Shown: one piece after another, positions 62,722 to 64,000 of the stretch
Layout: each line of letters begins with the position of its first letter
Numbering within the stretch: position 1 is the stretch's first letter
Source: Pelobacter sp.
GTDB lineage: Bacteria; Desulfobacterota; Desulfuromonadia; Geobacterales; Pseudopelobacteraceae
Reading direction: 5' to 3'
NCBI GenBank assembly: GCA_030824515.1
Contig: JAVBXN010000017.1
Coordinates: 97,396-161,395 of the forward strand
DNA: 64,000 nucleotides
The notes under the pieces: model-generated
Seen by the model: the letters and a program-made list of their open reading frames with translations, nothing else
Told to the model about the DNA's origin: nothing
Databases searched by the model: none
Made by a program: the position numbers and the translations under genes

Positions 62722-62877
62722 AAACGGTCCCCTTGATTTCGGTTGTACTATATTTGTAAAAAACACAGTACAACTGATTGAGCAGCTTGTAAAGTTCTGA
62801 ATATAACCATTGATACTGTCTCATTCTGCGGGTACTATCCGCACTGATAACAAGCAAAATTCCCGATAAGATCCAAT

Positions 62878-63177
62878 GTGGAATCAGCAGTGAAGCTTTT
62901 GTCGGACATTTCCGACCGGCGTATCCGAGAGAAAATCGGAGCGGTAATTGATCGTCTGGCTGAAGACCCGGAAAAACAGGGCAAGGCACTGCTGGGAGAA
63001 TTGGCAGGGTTTCGCAGTATAAGGGCTGTCGGGCAGCGTTACCGCATCATATATCAGGTCAGGGGTAACGATGTTGTTGCAGTTATCGTTGCCGTTGGTT
63101 TAGTCGTGATGGAGCCAAAGATGATATCTAATAATCTGGCGAAGAAGCTTTTCAGATTGAGATTGTTATGCGAGTGA
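62878..63177 (+). CDS. RelE/ParE-like toxin, 5' end probably damaged
   Basis: 99 residues from GTG 62878. The sequence ISDRRIREKIGAVIDRLAEDPEKQGKALLGELAGFRSIRAVGQRYRIIYQV is a clear RelE-family mRNA interferase fold, with the C-terminal LAKKLFRLRLL of this branch. The frame continues upstream through KFPIRSN, which fits the missing first strand, but no start codon lies between the stop at 62848 and the GTG. No antitoxin gene is adjacent on either side. It may be inactive or start at a non-standard codon. Confidence 0.7.
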   Translation: MESAVKLLSDISDRRIREKIGAVIDRLAEDPEKQGKALLGELAGFRSIRAVGQRYRIIYQVRGNDVVAVIVAVGLVVMEPKMISNNLAKKLFRLRLLCE

Positions 63178-63215
63178 AAACGGCTTCTGAATAAATGTTC
63201 CATTTGGGTGGATGG

Positions 63216-63245
63216 CCGGTTCACGCGCGCGTGCGCGTGAACCGG
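63216..63245. repeat. 13-base perfect inverted repeat between RelE-like and HEPN-like genes
   Basis: CCGGTTCACGCGC / GCGCGTGAACCGG around GCGT. This is a very stable hairpin with no T-run, 33 bases before the HEPN-like ATG. Confidence 0.75.
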
Positions 63246-63278
63246 TGAACAACATGTTGGTTGCAAAAGGAACGGAAA

Positions 63279-63794
63279 ATGGACGATGGAGAACACGTCA
63301 AAGAAGTGTATGCACACTTCGGCTTAGCTATCTACCTTGCTCAGTGCTTGGAACAGTCGATTTACATCCACCTCATGTTCTTCGATTTCTTTCCCCGCAA
63401 CATTTCCCGCATAAGGACTCAAGAGCTGTGGCAACGAGATATTGAGGCATACGAAGAGCAAGAGCTTAGCAAGACGATGGGTCAACTGATCGGGAGGCTC
63501 AAGGAAGCAGGCCAACCAACAGACGATATTGCCACTGCGTTGGCTTCAGCATTGAAGCAGCGGAACCGTCTGGCGCATCACTACTTCTCTGAGAAGTCCA
63601 TTACTTTCATGACAGAAAGTGGGCGAAACAGCATGATTGCCGAGCTTCAGTCCATCCAAGAGCAGTTCCGAGCTGTCGCGGAGATGATCGACATCGTAAC
63701 AATGCCCGTCGCAGAGCGCTATGGATTCACAGAAGAGAAACGACAGAAGCTAATGGCACAGATGCTTGAAGATGAAGCCGCACAAAGAAAGTAA
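63279..63794 (+). CDS. HEPN-like helical protein
   Basis: 171 residues, almost all helical, no signal peptide. The segment LKQRNRLAHHYF (about residues 91-102) matches the R-X4-H motif of HEPN domains, which carry RNase activity in many toxin and defence proteins. A second, conserved acidic region is not clear. ATG 63279 has AAGGAA upstream. Base composition is lower in G+C than the rest of the window, which suggests acquired DNA. No antitoxin partner is adjacent; the nucleotidyltransferase-fold gene nearby is on the opposite strand. Confidence 0.6.
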   Translation: MDDGEHVKEVYAHFGLAIYLAQCLEQSIYIHLMFFDFFPRNISRIRTQELWQRDIEAYEEQELSKTMGQLIGRLKEAGQPTDDIATALASALKQRNRLAHHYFSEKSITFMTESGRNSMIAELQSIQEQFRAVAEMIDIVTMPVAERYGFTEEKRQKLMAQMLEDEAAQRK

Positions 63795-64000
63795 CTGGGA
63801 CTACAGACCCACAAGGGAGCACCCAAAGGGGCCTTGACACGAGACAAGAGTAAAAAGACAGAAGGCTAAAAAAGCGAAGTCCCAACCCTTATAAGGCCCC
63901 CGTCCGTCAATAGGCAAAATGATGCCCGGACGATTTTGACTCGTTTTTTTTGCTTGAATCGCTGCAGCAGGTTCCCGGTTCCGACTCGTATTTCTCACTA
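63795..64000. other. Non-coding end of window
   Basis: No convincing gene. A weak stem CGTCCG / CGGACG (63901-63932) precedes a run of T near 63943-63951 and might terminate the HEPN-like transcript. No tRNA or attachment site could be recognised. Confidence 0.4.

Noticed and set aside
63801..63998. 65-residue minus-strand frame at the window end
   Set aside because: No ribosome-binding site, no family resemblance, runs to the window edge.
63840..64000. tRNA or attachment site at the right edge
   Set aside because: GGTTCCCGGTTCCGACTC looks like a T-arm at first, but no acceptor stem or cloverleaf can be built.

Overview
The window reads as chromosomal DNA of a GC-rich Geobacter-like bacterium (Desulfuromonadia/Geobacterales). 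The evidence is a giant c-type cytochrome of the Geobacter CX4CH/CXXCH type, hopanoid genes hpnJ/hpnK, a two-subunit VC_2705-type symporter like the Geobacter acetate permeases, a GSU2403-family nucleotidyltransferase-fold protein, GG-N10-GC (sigma-54) promoters and a GEMM-I riboswitch of the form described from Geobacter. Species cannot be assigned. No rRNA, tRNA, CRISPR array, transposase or replication origin was seen.

Layout. 1-1.9 kb: end of a ThiC-family radical SAM enzyme, more likely the B12 lower-ligand enzyme BzaF, followed by cobC. 2-8.1 kb: PilZ-like protein, pyruvate kinase, HNH protein, TauE/SafE exporter, small envelope proteins. 8.2-11.9 kb: hpnJ-hpnK-EamA, then proC. 11.9-15.3 kb: polyphosphate:AMP phosphotransferase and an MshEN-PilT fusion ATPase. 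15.4-24.1 kb (minus strand): a complete assimilatory sulfate operon read rrf2, cysK, sulfite reductase, an unknown gene, SLC13 permease, cysH, cysD, cysN, with candidate Rrf2 operators. 24.2-31.2 kb: trmB, DUF4212 + SSS symporter, a degenerate DUF294 protein, a TIM-barrel isomerase, tonB, cobB. 31.2-40.4 kb: beta-barrel protein and a 2167-residue cytochrome with about 21 haem motifs, then a divergent thioredoxin/lipoprotein pair. 40.4-48 kb: CarF/TMEM189-like desaturase, small beta-barrel, Big_2 lipoprotein, methyltransferase, PBP1A, MFS carrier. 48.2-56 kb: TonB receptor, orphan periplasmic binding protein and two hybrid histidine kinases. 56-60.9 kb: TVP38, AIM24-like protein and M48 peptidase, PEP-CTERM protein, DoxX, VOC. 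60.9-61.5 kb: promoter, GEMM-I riboswitch, terminator and a small secreted His/Lys-rich protein. 61.5-64 kb: an accessory tail with a nucleotidyltransferase-fold protein, a RelE-like toxin with a damaged 5' end and a HEPN-like protein.

How parts work together. The cys operon takes sulfate in, makes APS, reduces it directly to sulfite (no APS kinase is present), then to sulfide, and fixes it into cysteine under an Rrf2 regulator. The cytochrome and the beta-barrel protein 35 bases downstream may form an outer-surface electron conduit. Several regions point to nucleotide second messengers (PilZ, MshEN, GEMM-I). Many intergenic gaps carry imperfect inverted repeats of dispersed-repeat type, and one such repeat lies in frame inside cobB.
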